From: Alloboseaceae bacterium BT-24-1
Lineage (GTDB): Bacteria > Pseudomonadota > Alphaproteobacteria > Rhizobiales > Beijerinckiaceae
Assembly (NCBI GenBank): GCA_025846845.1
Contig: JAOYTL010000011.1
Location: forward strand, 1 to 64,000
Direction of reading: 5' to 3'
DNA length: 64,000 bases
In this document: positions 1 to 8,015 of the stretch, piece by piece
Position numbering within the stretch: position 1 is the first letter of the stretch
How the letters are laid out: every line of letters starts with the position of its first letter
Notes under the pieces: generated by a model
Told to the model about the DNA's origin: nothing
Databases searched by the model: none
What the model saw: only the letters and a program-made list of their open reading frames with translations
Translations under genes and position numbers: made by a program

Positions 1-30
1 GCGCAGATCTTCAGAATAAGGTCGCGTCAT
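1..30 (-). mobile_element. IS630-family transposase, first 10 codons (runs off left edge)
   Basis: The minus strand begins with ATG at position 30 and reads MTRPYSEDLR before leaving the window. This matches the usual beginning of IS630/Tc1-mariner-type transposases (M-x-R-P-Y-S-x-D-L-R), whose DDE domain would lie outside. Only ten residues are visible, so the family call rests on a short but characteristic motif. The start codon and its AGAG ribosome-binding segment lie inside the hairpin annotated at 29-59. Confidence 0.6.
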
Positions 31-59
31 CTCTGCCGGCCGCCTGTCCCGGCAGAGAT
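29..59 (-). repeat. Perfect 11-bp inverted repeat over the transposase start
   Basis: ATCTCTGCCGG (29-39) and CCGGCAGAGAT (49-59) are exact reverse complements around a 9-nt loop. In the transposase transcript the right arm contains the AGAG ribosome-binding segment and the AU of the start codon. Transcription entering from outside would therefore hide the translation start. This is a known way for insertion sequences to limit impinging expression; its use here is inferred. Confidence 0.6.
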
Positions 60-110
60 CTTGAATCACGATCCGACTGATTTGCGAATCCCGATTCCGC
101 TAAAAATCAG

Positions 111-132
111 CGTGCTCTAGTACTAGCGCACG
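111..132. repeat. 22-bp near-perfect palindrome, possible IS end or target
   Basis: CGTGCTCTAG followed by TACTAGCGCACG is symmetrical at 20 of 22 positions, with a perfect CTAGTACTAG core centred on a TA dinucleotide. IS630 elements insert at TA, often in CTAG, and duplicate it. The palindrome lies about 80 bp upstream of the transposase start, where the element should end. The other end is outside the window, so the boundary cannot be proved. Confidence 0.35.
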
Positions 133-642
133 TCCTCAGTCGTTTCGGCTCCCGGCTCGAATCTCAAAAAAACCGACGTCGTGATCACGCGCCGGCGTCT
201 GGCGACATAAGGTGCGCCCCGCCGGAGGGTAAAACGCCTGCCTGAGCAAATCGTGGAAGGTTGTTCTGCCAGCAAAGGGCGCAGCTTTGAAAAGCCGTTT
301 CATTGACGGCGCGGACCGTGTGGAAGATCATTCATGACATCAGAGGCGATGCCATCGCCGATGTCGCGGGATTTGCTGGAGCAGCTTGCACCGCGTCAAG
401 AATGCTAAACGCACCACGATGAAATCGTGGGCTCCGAGTGCGGAGACACGCGAATGAAGCTGAGCATTACTTCGGGCCCTGAGCCTCTCGCGACTGTGTC
501 GCGATGTTCCTGATCCCTCGTCCCGCGGCCTGACCGCAGGACCCGTCGCTTTCCAGCAGCCTCACCGCGTCGGCTTGACCGGCAGGAGCGTCGTCGCCTG
601 ACGACGTGCGTTGTGCTGCGCCTTTTTTCAGCCGAGGCCCCC
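133..642. other. Non-coding stretch before the first operon
   Basis: I see no convincing gene here. There are two short perfect inverted repeats: CCACGAT-GAA-ATCGTGG (414-430) and CGTCGTC-GCCT-GACGACG (589-606), the latter followed after a GC-rich stretch by a T6 run at 623-628. The second could be part of a leader or weak attenuator for the downstream flavin reductase operon, but the T-run is too far from the stem for a standard terminator. I do not recognise a known riboswitch. A short open frame ending near 420 could be a gene fossil but has no recognisable domain. Confidence 0.4.
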
Positions 643-1239
643 ATGACCGTCGTCTCGCTCGTCAACCCCGGATCAGCAGCTCCCCGTCCGCTCGGACGAA
701 CCGCAACGGCGCAAGCCGAGGCACCGAGCTTCCGGTCGGCGCTGCGCCACCTCGCCGGCGGCGTCAGCGTGATCACGACCGGGCAAAGCGAGGATCGCAC
801 TGGCCTCACCGTGACCTCGCTGTCCTCACTCTCCGCCGAGCCGCCGACCGTGATGTTCGGGGTCAATCTGACGTCGTCGAGCTTTCCGGTGCTCGCGCGT
901 TATCGCAGCTTCGGCGTCAACTTCCTCAACGCCACGCAAAAGCAGATCGCCGACCGTTTCGCCGGTCGCGCCGGCGAGAAGGGCGAGGCGCGCTATGCCG
1001 GGGCGAACTGGATCGAGGGCATCACCGGAGCGCCGCTGCTGGAAGGCGCGCTGGCCGCGCTCGACTGCGAGGTCGAGGAGCTGATCGAACGGCATTCGCA
1101 CGCCATCGTCATCGGCCGCGTCCGCGAGGTCAGGCTCGGCGGCGACGACGCGGCGCTGCTCTATTGGCGCGGCGACTATGAGCGCCTCGGCTGGATGGCC
1201 GAGGAGGCGCGCACGGCGCTTGGCCTGCGCAGCATCTGA
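643..1239 (+). CDS. Flavin reductase family protein (FMN reductase of two-component monooxygenases)
   Basis: This 198-residue protein has the flavin_Reduct (split-barrel) fold. FRSALRHLAGGVSVIT is the usual first strand-helix segment; TGLTVTSLSSLSAEPP and the NFLNATQKQIADRFAG segment are typical FMN and NADH contact regions. Such enzymes supply reduced FMN to separate luciferase-like monooxygenases. That fits, because the next two genes and the one at 8016 encode such monooxygenases. ATG at 643 was chosen; an in-frame GTG at 613 would add ten unconserved residues. The gene is first of a co-directional run continuing to 9071. The general function is secure; the partner assignment is inferred. 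Confidence 0.85.
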   Translation: MTVVSLVNPGSAAPRPLGRTATAQAEAPSFRSALRHLAGGVSVITTGQSEDRTGLTVTSLSSLSAEPPTVMFGVNLTSSSFPVLARYRSFGVNFLNATQKQIADRFAGRAGEKGEARYAGANWIEGITGAPLLEGALAALDCEVEELIERHSHAIVIGRVREVRLGGDDAALLYWRGDYERLGWMAEEARTALGLRSI

Positions 1240-1257
1240 CTGTTCGCGAGATATCCC

Positions 1258-2262
1258 ATGGCCTACGCCCTCAGCCTGCTCGACAAGAGCCCGATCCTCG
1301 ACGGCGAGAGCGCTGTCGACGCCCTGCAGCGCACGATCGCACTGGCGCAGGCCGCCGAACGGCTCGGCTATCGCCGCTTCTGGCTCGCCGAGCATCACGG
1401 CTTTCCCGGTCTCGCCAGCTCGGCACCCGAGGTTCTGGTCGCGCATCTGATCGCCCGGACCCGGCGCATCCGCATCGGCTCCGGCGGCGTGCTGCTGCAG
1501 CACTACAGCCCCTACAAGGTCGCCGAGACCTTCAACCTGCTCGCGGCGCTGGCGCCAGGCCGCATCGATCTCGGCATCGGCAAAGCGCCGGGCGGCCTGC
1601 CGCTTTCGACCAAGGCACTGCGCGTCCAGCACGATCCGGAGCGCGCTCGCTCCTTCGAGGCGTTGCTGGCGGAGCTCGATGGCTTCCTCTCGGGCTCGCT
1701 CGGCGAGACCGATCCGCTCGCCGGTGCCCAGGCCTTGCCCAAGCCGCCCGTTGCCGCGGAGCGCTTCCTCCTCGGCGCCAGCCCCGACAGCGCAACGTTC
1801 GCGGCCGAACACGGCTGGCGTTTCGTCTTCGCCGGCCAGCTGAACGGCGATCCTAAGGCGCTGGAGGCCGCCATCGACGCCTATGCCAAGGCCGGCGCAA
1901 CCGAACCGCCGCTGCTCGGCGTAGCAGCACTGGCCGCCGCGACGGCCGAGGAGGCGAGGGCGCTGACCGAGCCTTTGCGCGTGGTCCGGCTGACGCTCGA
2001 CAATGGCCAGAGCGTCAATCTCGGCAGCGAGGACCAGGCGGCCGAGTTCGCCCGCCAGGCCGGAGCGGCGTCCTACACCACCGAGATCCGTCGCCCGAGC
2101 ATCCTTGCCGGTACCGCCGAGGATGTGCGGCGCGAGCTCGACGCGCTCTCCGCCCGCTTCGGCATCGCCGAATTCGTCATCGACACGCCCGCCGCCGCGA
2201 CCGCCCAGCGCCTCGCCTCGATCACGCTGCTCGCCGGCGATGCGCCGGCGCTCGCCGCCTGA
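1258..2262 (+). CDS. LLM-class flavin-dependent oxidoreductase (MsnO8/CmoO-like)
   Basis: This 334-residue bacterial-luciferase-like TIM-barrel protein starts with the short LSLLDKSPI strand. It carries FWLAEHHGFPGLASSAPEVL near residues 41-60, the hallmark of the single-subunit MsnO8-type LLM group, and RIRIGSGGVLLQHYSPYKVAE, part of the flavin pocket. Members use FMNH2 and O2 to oxidise or cleave C-S, C-N or aldehyde substrates. It follows the flavin reductase by 18 bp and precedes a second monooxygenase by 17 bp, so the three are probably co-transcribed. The substrate is not visible in sequence; sulfur-compound oxidation is suggested by the neighbourhood. Confidence 0.85.
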   Translation: MAYALSLLDKSPILDGESAVDALQRTIALAQAAERLGYRRFWLAEHHGFPGLASSAPEVLVAHLIARTRRIRIGSGGVLLQHYSPYKVAETFNLLAALAPGRIDLGIGKAPGGLPLSTKALRVQHDPERARSFEALLAELDGFLSGSLGETDPLAGAQALPKPPVAAERFLLGASPDSATFAAEHGWRFVFAGQLNGDPKALEAAIDAYAKAGATEPPLLGVAALAAATAEEARALTEPLRVVRLTLDNGQSVNLGSEDQAAEFARQAGAASYTTEIRRPSILAGTAEDVRRELDALSARFGIAEFVIDTPAAATAQRLASITLLAGDAPALAA

Positions 2263-2279
2263 GCCGACAGGAGAACCCG

Positions 2280-3623
2280 ATGAGCAAGACCCGCCTTACC
2301 TTTGGCCTGATGCTGCAGGGCCCTGGTAGCCACATGAATGCCTGGCGTCATCCCAGCAATCCGCCCGATGCCAGCGTCAATCTCGACTTCTTCATCCGCA
2401 ACGCCCGCAAGGCCGAGGCGAACGGCATCGCCTTCGCCTTCGTCGCCGATGGGCTCTACATCAACGAGAAGTCGATCCCGCATTTCCTCAACCGCTTCGA
2501 GCCGCTTACCATTCTCTCGGCGCTGGCGACGACGACCTCGAAGCTCGGCCTCGTCGGCACGGTCTCGACCTCCTATAGCGACCCCTTCACCATCGCCCGG
2601 CAGTTCGCCTCGCTCGACCTGATCTCGGGCGGCCGCGCCGGCTGGAATGCTGTGACCTCGCCGCTGGAGGGCTCCGGCCGCAATTATGGCCGCGCGCATC
2701 CCGAGCATTCGCTGCGCTACGAGATCGCGCATGAATATCTCGAAATCGCCAAGGGCCTGTGGGATTCCTGGGATGACGACGCCTTCGTCCGCGACCGCGA
2801 GGCCGGCCGCTTCTTCGATCGCGAGAAGCTGCACACGCTCGGCTACAAGGGCCGCTTTTTCCAGGTCGAGGGGCCGCTCAACATCCAGCGCTCGCCGCAG
2901 GGCCAGCCGGTGCTGTTCCAGGCCGGCGCGTCGGATGCCGGTATCGGCCTGGCCGGCCGCCATGCCGATGCGGTCTTCGCCAACCACGTCTCGCTGGAGG
3001 AGGGCCAGGCCTTCTACCGCAGCATCAAGACCAGCGCGATCGCGCAGGGGCGGCTGGCCGACGACGTCAAGATCTACCCGAGCGCCGGGCCGATCGTCGG
3101 CCGCACCCGCAAGGAGGCCGAGGACAAGTACCAGGCGATCCGCGATCTGGTCTCGATCGATGAGGCGCTCGCCTATCTCGGCCGCTATTTCGATCATCAC
3201 GATTTCAGCGCTTATCCGCTCGACGCACCGTTCCCGGAGCTCGGCGAGATCGGCAAGAACAGCTTCCGCTCGACCACCGATCGGATCAAGCGCACTGCTG
3301 CATTGAAGCGCCAGTCCCTGCGTGAGGCGGCGCTGGAGGCCGCAACGCCGCGCGCCGACCTGATCGGCTCCGCCGACGAGATCGCCGACATCCTGATCGA
3401 GCGCGTCGAGAAGCAGGCAGCGGATGGCTTCATCCTCGGCTTCCCGGTGATCGGGCAGGGGCTCGACGATTTCGTCGAGCTGGTCATCCCGGTGCTGGAA
3501 GCACGCGGTGTCTACGATCGCAACCTGCCGGGCGAAACGCTGCGCGACCATCTCGGCCTGCCTCGCCGCGAGAGCCGATACGCGAGCTCTGCGCCGGCAT
3601 CTGCGCCACGCAAGGCCGGCTGA
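2280..3623 (+). CDS. NtaA/SnaA/DszA-family FMNH2-dependent monooxygenase
   Basis: At 447 residues this is the usual length of the NtaA/SnaA/DszA/SoxA monooxygenases. Family features are GSHMNAWRHP near the start, the LVGTVSTSYSDPFTIARQFA strand, and SGGRAGWNAVTSP followed by an R-Y-x-x-A-H-E-Y-L segment around residues 120-160. The C-terminal VIGQGLDDFVELVIP segment is also typical. These enzymes take FMNH2 from a separate reductase such as the one at 643. Bacillus CmoJ, which opens S-alkyl-N-acetylcysteines, belongs to this family and likewise lies beside a GNAT and a cystine-type importer. Family assignment is firm; the CmoJ-like role is inferred. Confidence 0.85.
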   Translation: MSKTRLTFGLMLQGPGSHMNAWRHPSNPPDASVNLDFFIRNARKAEANGIAFAFVADGLYINEKSIPHFLNRFEPLTILSALATTTSKLGLVGTVSTSYSDPFTIARQFASLDLISGGRAGWNAVTSPLEGSGRNYGRAHPEHSLRYEIAHEYLEIAKGLWDSWDDDAFVRDREAGRFFDREKLHTLGYKGRFFQVEGPLNIQRSPQGQPVLFQAGASDAGIGLAGRHADAVFANHVSLEEGQAFYRSIKTSAIAQGRLADDVKIYPSAGPIVGRTRKEAEDKYQAIRDLVSIDEALAYLGRYFDHHDFSAYPLDAPFPELGEIGKNSFRSTTDRIKRTAALKRQSLREAALEAATPRADLIGSADEIADILIERVEKQAADGFILGFPVIGQGLDDFVELVIPVLEARGVYDRNLPGETLRDHLGLPRRESRYASSAPASAPRKAG

Positions 3624-3673
3624 AAGCCGCCCAGAACTCGTTTTCAGAAACCCGCGATCCGAGAGGCTGTCCA

Positions 3674-4207
3674 ATGGCCGACGAATTTCTCTACACCACC
3701 CCGCTCGATCCGCTCGCCGAACCCCTGGTCGAGCAGCTCACTTGGGAATATGCCACCCGCTACGGCACCTATTTCGGCGAGGCGCCGGGCGCCGAGATGA
3801 GCCGCTATCCGGCTTCGCTGTTCGCGCCGCCGGAAGGCAATTTCGTGCTGCTGCTTCGTGATGGCCGTGCCATCGCCGGCGGCGCCTTCAAGCGCTACGA
3901 CGCGCAGACGGCGGAGCTGAAGCGGATGTGGACCGATACCGCCTTCCGTCGCCAGGGATTGGCCCGCCGCGTCGTCGAGGAGCTCGAGGCGCAGGCCGCG
4001 CGCCAAGGCTATGGCAAGATCTTCCTGACCACCGGCTTTCGCCAGCCGGAGGCAAGGGATCTCTACCTCAACACCGGCTACACGCCGCTCTTCGATCCCG
4101 CGGTCGACCCCGAAATCTACAAGAAGCTCGCCTTCGAGAAGGACCTCGCCGTCGCTTCCTATCAGCTGCGGTCACCCGCAGAGCAATTACCTGTCAGCGC
4201 CGCCTGA
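3674..4207 (+). CDS. GNAT-family N-acetyltransferase
   Basis: This 177-residue acetyltransferase has the acetyl-CoA loop segment RRQGLARRVVEELEAQA (about residues 96-112, an R/Q-x-x-G-x-A/G type motif). ELKRMWTDTAF is strand beta4, and the C-terminal KIFLTTGFRQPEARDLYLNT segment is typical of GNATs. It lies between a CmoJ-like monooxygenase and an amino-acid importer. In the Bacillus subtilis ytmI operon an acetyltransferase in the same context N-acetylates S-substituted cysteines before oxidation. By analogy, this enzyme could acetylate an imported sulfur amino acid. GNAT function is sure, substrate is inference. Confidence 0.82.
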   Translation: MADEFLYTTPLDPLAEPLVEQLTWEYATRYGTYFGEAPGAEMSRYPASLFAPPEGNFVLLLRDGRAIAGGAFKRYDAQTAELKRMWTDTAFRRQGLARRVVEELEAQAARQGYGKIFLTTGFRQPEARDLYLNTGYTPLFDPAVDPEIYKKLAFEKDLAVASYQLRSPAEQLPVSAA

Positions 4208-4247
4208 TCGCGTCGCTTCCTGAGTTTCAAGGGGACGAATTCCAGCC

Positions 4248-6047
4248 ATGACCCTCGCCAGCGATCTGGCGGGCTTGCCGCCGCACGCCCGCAGCACACC
4301 GCCGACACGCGATTTCAGCCGCTACCGTATCGTGCCGGCGCGCTATCCAGCCCGCACGATCGGCACGGTCTTCGCGGTCGTCGTGATCTTTGCGGTCGCG
4401 AACTCGGTCCTCTCCAATCCGCGCTGGGGCTGGGATGTCTTCGCCGAGTGGTTCTTCGCCGAACCGGTGCTGGCGGGCCTGGCGCGCACGTTGCTCCTTA
4501 CCCTGCTCGGTAGCGTCCTCGGCTTCCTGCTCGGCACCGGTCTGGCACTGGCGCGTGTCTCAGGCTCGCCGCTTCTGGCGTCGCTGTCCTGGGCTTATGT
4601 CTGGTTGTTCCGCTCGATTCCGCTGATCGTGCTGCTGCTGGTCCTCAACAATCTCGGCTACCTCTACTCCACGGTCTGGCTCGGCATTCCTTTCACCGAC
4701 ATCACCTTCGCCTCCTGGTCGACGACGCAACTGATCACGCCGTTCTTCGCCGCAGTGCTCGGGCTGACGCTGAATGCCGGCGCCTTCTCCTCCGAGATCG
4801 TGCGCGGCGGCATCCTCTCGGTCGATCAGGGCCAGCACGAGGCGGCGGCCGCGCTCGGCCTGCCGCGCCACCGCCAGTTCTCGCGGATCGTGCTGCCGCA
4901 AGCGATGCGCACCATCCTGCCCAACGGCTTCAACGAGATCATTCTGCTGGCGAAGGGCACCAGCCAAGTCTACATCCTGGCGCTGCCCGAGCTGTTCTAC
5001 ACCATCCAGATCATCTACCGGCGCAATCTGGAGGTGATCCCGCTGCTGATGGTGGCGACGGTCTGGTACCTCGTCATCCTGAGCGTGCTCTCCTTCGTCC
5101 AGCACCATATCGAGCGCTATTATTCGCGCGGCGCACTGCGCAATCCGCCGCCCTCGCTGATCGGCCTGGCGCTGGCGCGCTTCGGCCGCTCGCGTGATGC
5201 CGCAGCGGCACGGCGTACCGAAGTTGCACTCGCTCAAGCGAGTTCATCCGCGGCGGTCGTTCCTTCGCTGGCGAGCCTGCGGCGCAGCGGCGGCGAGATC
5301 CGTATCAGCAATGTCTCGAAGAGCTTCGGCCCGCTCAAGGTGCTCGACGATGTCAGCCTCGCGTTGCGCCCCGGCAGCGTCACCGCGATCATCGGCCAGT
5401 CCGGTTCCGGCAAGTCGACGCTGCTGCGCTCGATCAACCATCTCGAACGCGTCGACCAGGGCTTCATCGCCATCGACGGCGAACTGATCGGCTACCGCCA
5501 GGACGGCGACACGCTCTACGAGCTCAAGGAGCGCGAGATCCTGAAGCGCCGCGTCGATGTCGGCATGGTCTTCCAGAGCTTCAACCTGTTCCCGCATCTG
5601 ACCGCGATCGAGAACGTCATCGAGGCGCCGCTCGCGGTGCGCGGCGTCAGCCGCGAGCAGGCTCTGGCCGAGGCGCGCGAACTGCTCGCCCGCGTCGGCC
5701 TCGCCGACAAGGTCGACGCCTATCCGCGCCAGCTCTCGGGCGGCCAGCAGCAGCGCGTCGCCATTGCCCGGGCGCTCGCCCTGAAGCCCAAGGTCCTGCT
5801 CTTCGACGAGCCGACCTCGGCCCTCGATCCCGAGCTTGTCAACGAGGTGCTCGACGTCATCAAGGAGCTCGCCCGCTCCGGCACGACGCTGGTGATCGTC
5901 ACCCACGAAATCGGCTTCGCCCGCGAGGTCGCCGACGAGGTCGTCTTCATGGAGGCCGGCCGCATCCTCGAAGTCGGCCCGCCGGCCCGCGTCCTCAGCG
6001 AGCCCGACCATCCCCGCACCCGCGAATTCCTCGCCAAGGTCCTCTGA
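4248..6047 (+). CDS. Polar amino-acid ABC transporter, fused permease and ATPase
   Basis: This 599-residue protein joins two usually separate subunits. Residues about 35-290 form a HisM/TcyL-type inner-membrane permease with several hydrophobic helices and an EAA loop (QHEAAAALGLPRHRQFSRI, about 196-214). A linker leads to a GlnQ-type ATPase with Walker A GQSGSGKST (about 383-391), signature LSGGQQQR (about 496-503), Walker B VLLFDEPTSALD and a THE switch histidine. A homodimer would carry both transmembrane and nucleotide-binding halves of an importer. The two following genes supply binding proteins. Cystine or another S-amino acid is a plausible cargo by context. Confidence 0.9.
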   Translation: MTLASDLAGLPPHARSTPPTRDFSRYRIVPARYPARTIGTVFAVVVIFAVANSVLSNPRWGWDVFAEWFFAEPVLAGLARTLLLTLLGSVLGFLLGTGLALARVSGSPLLASLSWAYVWLFRSIPLIVLLLVLNNLGYLYSTVWLGIPFTDITFASWSTTQLITPFFAAVLGLTLNAGAFSSEIVRGGILSVDQGQHEAAAALGLPRHRQFSRIVLPQAMRTILPNGFNEIILLAKGTSQVYILALPELFYTIQIIYRRNLEVIPLLMVATVWYLVILSVLSFVQHHIERYYSRGALRNPPPSLIGLALARFGRSRDAAAARRTEVALAQASSSAAVVPSLASLRRSGGEIRISNVSKSFGPLKVLDDVSLALRPGSVTAIIGQSGSGKSTLLRSINHLERVDQGFIAIDGELIGYRQDGDTLYELKEREILKRRVDVGMVFQSFNLFPHLTAIENVIEAPLAVRGVSREQALAEARELLARVGLADKVDAYPRQLSGGQQQRVAIARALALKPKVLLFDEPTSALDPELVNEVLDVIKELARSGTTLVIVTHEIGFAREVADEVVFMEAGRILEVGPPARVLSEPDHPRTREFLAKVL

Positions 6048-6070
6048 CAGCCACGCCAAGGAACATAGCC

Positions 6071-7003
6071 ATGATCACCAGACGCAACACGCTCGCTTTG
6101 CTCGGCGCCGCTTCCGCCAGCACGCTTCTTCCCTCGCTCGGCTTCGCCCAGCAGGCGATCGACCTCTCGCCCGAGCAGCCCGGTCGGCCACGGGCGCAGC
6201 GCGACGAAGCCGCGATCAAGCTGATCGGCAAGGACGCCAAGTTCGTGAAGGAGGGCGTCTTCACCGTCGCCAACGCCACCGGCCGCCTGCCCTTCGCCGG
6301 CTATACCGCCGATGCCAAGACGATCGTCGGTTCCGAGCCGGACATCGCCTACCTCGTCGCCGATGCGCTCGGCCGCAAGCTGGAGATCGTCCCGGTCTCC
6401 TGGGCGGACTGGCCGCTCGGCGTCGTCTCCGGCAAGTACGATGCGGCGATCTCGAACATCACCGTGACCGAGCAGCGCAAGGAGAAGTTCGACTTCTCGA
6501 CCTACCGCAAGGACCTGCTCGGCTTCTATGTGAAGAAAGACAACGAGATCCAGATTCGCGAGCCGCGCGACATCGCCGGCCTCAAGCTCATCGTCAGCTC
6601 CGGCACCAATCAGGAGCAGATCCTGCTGCGCTGGAACGAGCAGAACGTGAAGGACGGGCTGAAGCCGGCCGAAGTCCAGTACTATGACGACGACGTCGTT
6701 CTCTATCTCGCGCTCGAGACCGGTCGTGCCGACGCCTATCTCGGCCCCAACGCCCTTTTGAGCTTCAAGGCGGCGCAGGAAAGCAAGACCCGTCTCGCCG
6801 GCAACTTCAGCGGCGGCTGGCCGCTGCTGGCCGAGATCGCGGTGACGACCCGCAAGGGAGCCGGCCTCGCCGAAGCGATCACCCACGCCATCAATACCCA
6901 GATCGGCAATGGCAACTACGCCAAGGCACTCGGCCGCTGGAACCTTGCCGCCGAGGCGATCGAGCAGTCGCGCACCAACCCGCCGGGCCTGCCGGCGAAG
7001 TGA
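6071..7003 (+). CDS. Amino-acid-type ABC substrate-binding protein 1
   Basis: This 310-residue periplasmic binding protein of SBP family 3 has a cleavable N-terminus (RRNTLALLGAASASTLLPS, ending near GFAQ). The ligand-lobe core includes WADWPLGVVSGKYDAAISN and VTEQRKEKFDFSTYRK, both classic of polar amino-acid receptors. It lies 23 bp after the fused transporter gene and just before a paralogue sharing long identical stretches, such as TEQRKEKFDFSTYRK and the C-terminal NPPGLP. The pair probably arose by tandem duplication and may broaden the ligand range of one importer. Confidence 0.9.
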   Translation: MITRRNTLALLGAASASTLLPSLGFAQQAIDLSPEQPGRPRAQRDEAAIKLIGKDAKFVKEGVFTVANATGRLPFAGYTADAKTIVGSEPDIAYLVADALGRKLEIVPVSWADWPLGVVSGKYDAAISNITVTEQRKEKFDFSTYRKDLLGFYVKKDNEIQIREPRDIAGLKLIVSSGTNQEQILLRWNEQNVKDGLKPAEVQYYDDDVVLYLALETGRADAYLGPNALLSFKAAQESKTRLAGNFSGGWPLLAEIAVTTRKGAGLAEAITHAINTQIGNGNYAKALGRWNLAAEAIEQSRTNPPGLPAK

Positions 7004-7065
7004 GCTTAGCGGGCGCCGCCGCGATCGGCCGAGGCGCCCAATTCATCAGGAAAGACGGAAAGACG

Positions 7066-8007
7066 ATGATGTTGCGAGTGCGTGCCATGCTGGCGCTTCT
7101 CCTCGGCGGCTTGGCCATCTTAGGCCCGACGCAAGACCCGGCCCTCGCCCAGGCGCCGTTCGATCTCGGCCCCGAGCAGCCCGGACGGGTTCGGGCCAAA
7201 AAGCAGCCGGAGGCGATCGCCGCCGTGCCGAAAAGCTTCAAATTCGTCGAACCCGGTGTGCTCACCGTGGCGGTCAGCCCCGGCGGGCCGCCGCTCGCCA
7301 CCTACGCCACCGATGCCAGGACCGTGGTCGGCGCCGATGCCGACTTCGCCCAGTTGATCGCCGACAGCCTCGGGTTGAAGCTCGACCTGCAGCCGATCGC
7401 CTGGGCCGACTGGCCGCTGGGGCTGGCCTCGGGGAAATATGACGCTGTCATCTCCAATGTCGGGGTCACCGAGCAGCGCAAGGAGAAGTTCGACTTCTCG
7501 ACTTATCGCAAGGGCCTGCACGGCTTCTTCGTCAGGGCCGACAGCAAGGTCACCGAGATCAAGGAGCCGAAGGATGCGGCGGGCCTCAAGGTCAGCGTCG
7601 GCGGCGGCACCAATCAGGAGCGCATCCTGGTCGAGTGGAGCAAGCAGAACGTCGCCGCGGGCTTAAGGCCGATTGAGCTCCAGCTCTTCGACGATGAGGC
7701 GGGGCGGCTGGTGGCACTGCGTTCGGGACGCGTCGACGTCATCGTCCAGCCGCATGCGCAGCTCGTCTTCATCGCGGCGCGCGACAAGGACATCAAGCGC
7801 GTCGGCACGCTCAGCGCCGGCTGGCCGCTGAAGTCGGATGTCGCGATCACCACGCGCAAGGGCAGCGGTTTGGTCGATGCGCTCACCGTCGCCACCAACG
7901 GGCTGATCGCCAACGGCAAGTTCCGGCAGTCGCTGGCGCGCTGGAGCCTGGAGGAAGAGGCGCTCGACCGTTCCGAGACCAACCCGCCCGGCCTGCCGAA
8001 ATACTGA
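7066..8007 (+). CDS. Amino-acid-type ABC substrate-binding protein 2
   Basis: Paralogue of the preceding gene, 313 residues from the ATG at 7066, which follows an AGGAAAGACGG stretch; an upstream in-frame start at 7000 would add residues lacking signal-peptide character. The N-terminus MMLRVRAMLALLLGG is a signal peptide ending near ALAQ. SBP family 3 features WADWPLGLASGKYDAVISN and TEQRKEKFDFSTYRK are conserved, but ligand-pocket surroundings differ (GGGTNQERILVEW versus SSGTNQEQILLRW). Two receptors with one membrane component also occur in the Bacillus tcyJKLMN system. Overlapping but different ligands are likely. Confidence 0.88.
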   Translation: MMLRVRAMLALLLGGLAILGPTQDPALAQAPFDLGPEQPGRVRAKKQPEAIAAVPKSFKFVEPGVLTVAVSPGGPPLATYATDARTVVGADADFAQLIADSLGLKLDLQPIAWADWPLGLASGKYDAVISNVGVTEQRKEKFDFSTYRKGLHGFFVRADSKVTEIKEPKDAAGLKVSVGGGTNQERILVEWSKQNVAAGLRPIELQLFDDEAGRLVALRSGRVDVIVQPHAQLVFIAARDKDIKRVGTLSAGWPLKSDVAITTRKGSGLVDALTVATNGLIANGKFRQSLARWSLEEEALDRSETNPPGLPKY

Positions 8008-8015
8008 GAGCTGCC

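Noticed and set aside
300..420. Short open frame reading ...KIIHDIRGDAIADVAGFAGA...
   Set aside because: Looks protein-like but is only about 45 codons after a stop, with no start signal or recognised family; kept only as a possible fossil in the gap note.
589..628. Hairpin plus T6 run as an intrinsic terminator or riboswitch
   Set aside because: The stem and the T-run are about 16 bases apart and no known riboswitch core was recognised.
405..866. 153-residue minus-strand open frame at the left end
   Set aside because: Arg/Ser-rich composition without domains, overlapping the start of the clear flavin reductase gene; an antisense frame in GC-rich DNA.
2073..3674. 533-residue minus-strand open frame
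   Set aside because: Exact antisense of the NtaA-type monooxygenase, with low-complexity Asp/Arg/Ala-rich sequence.
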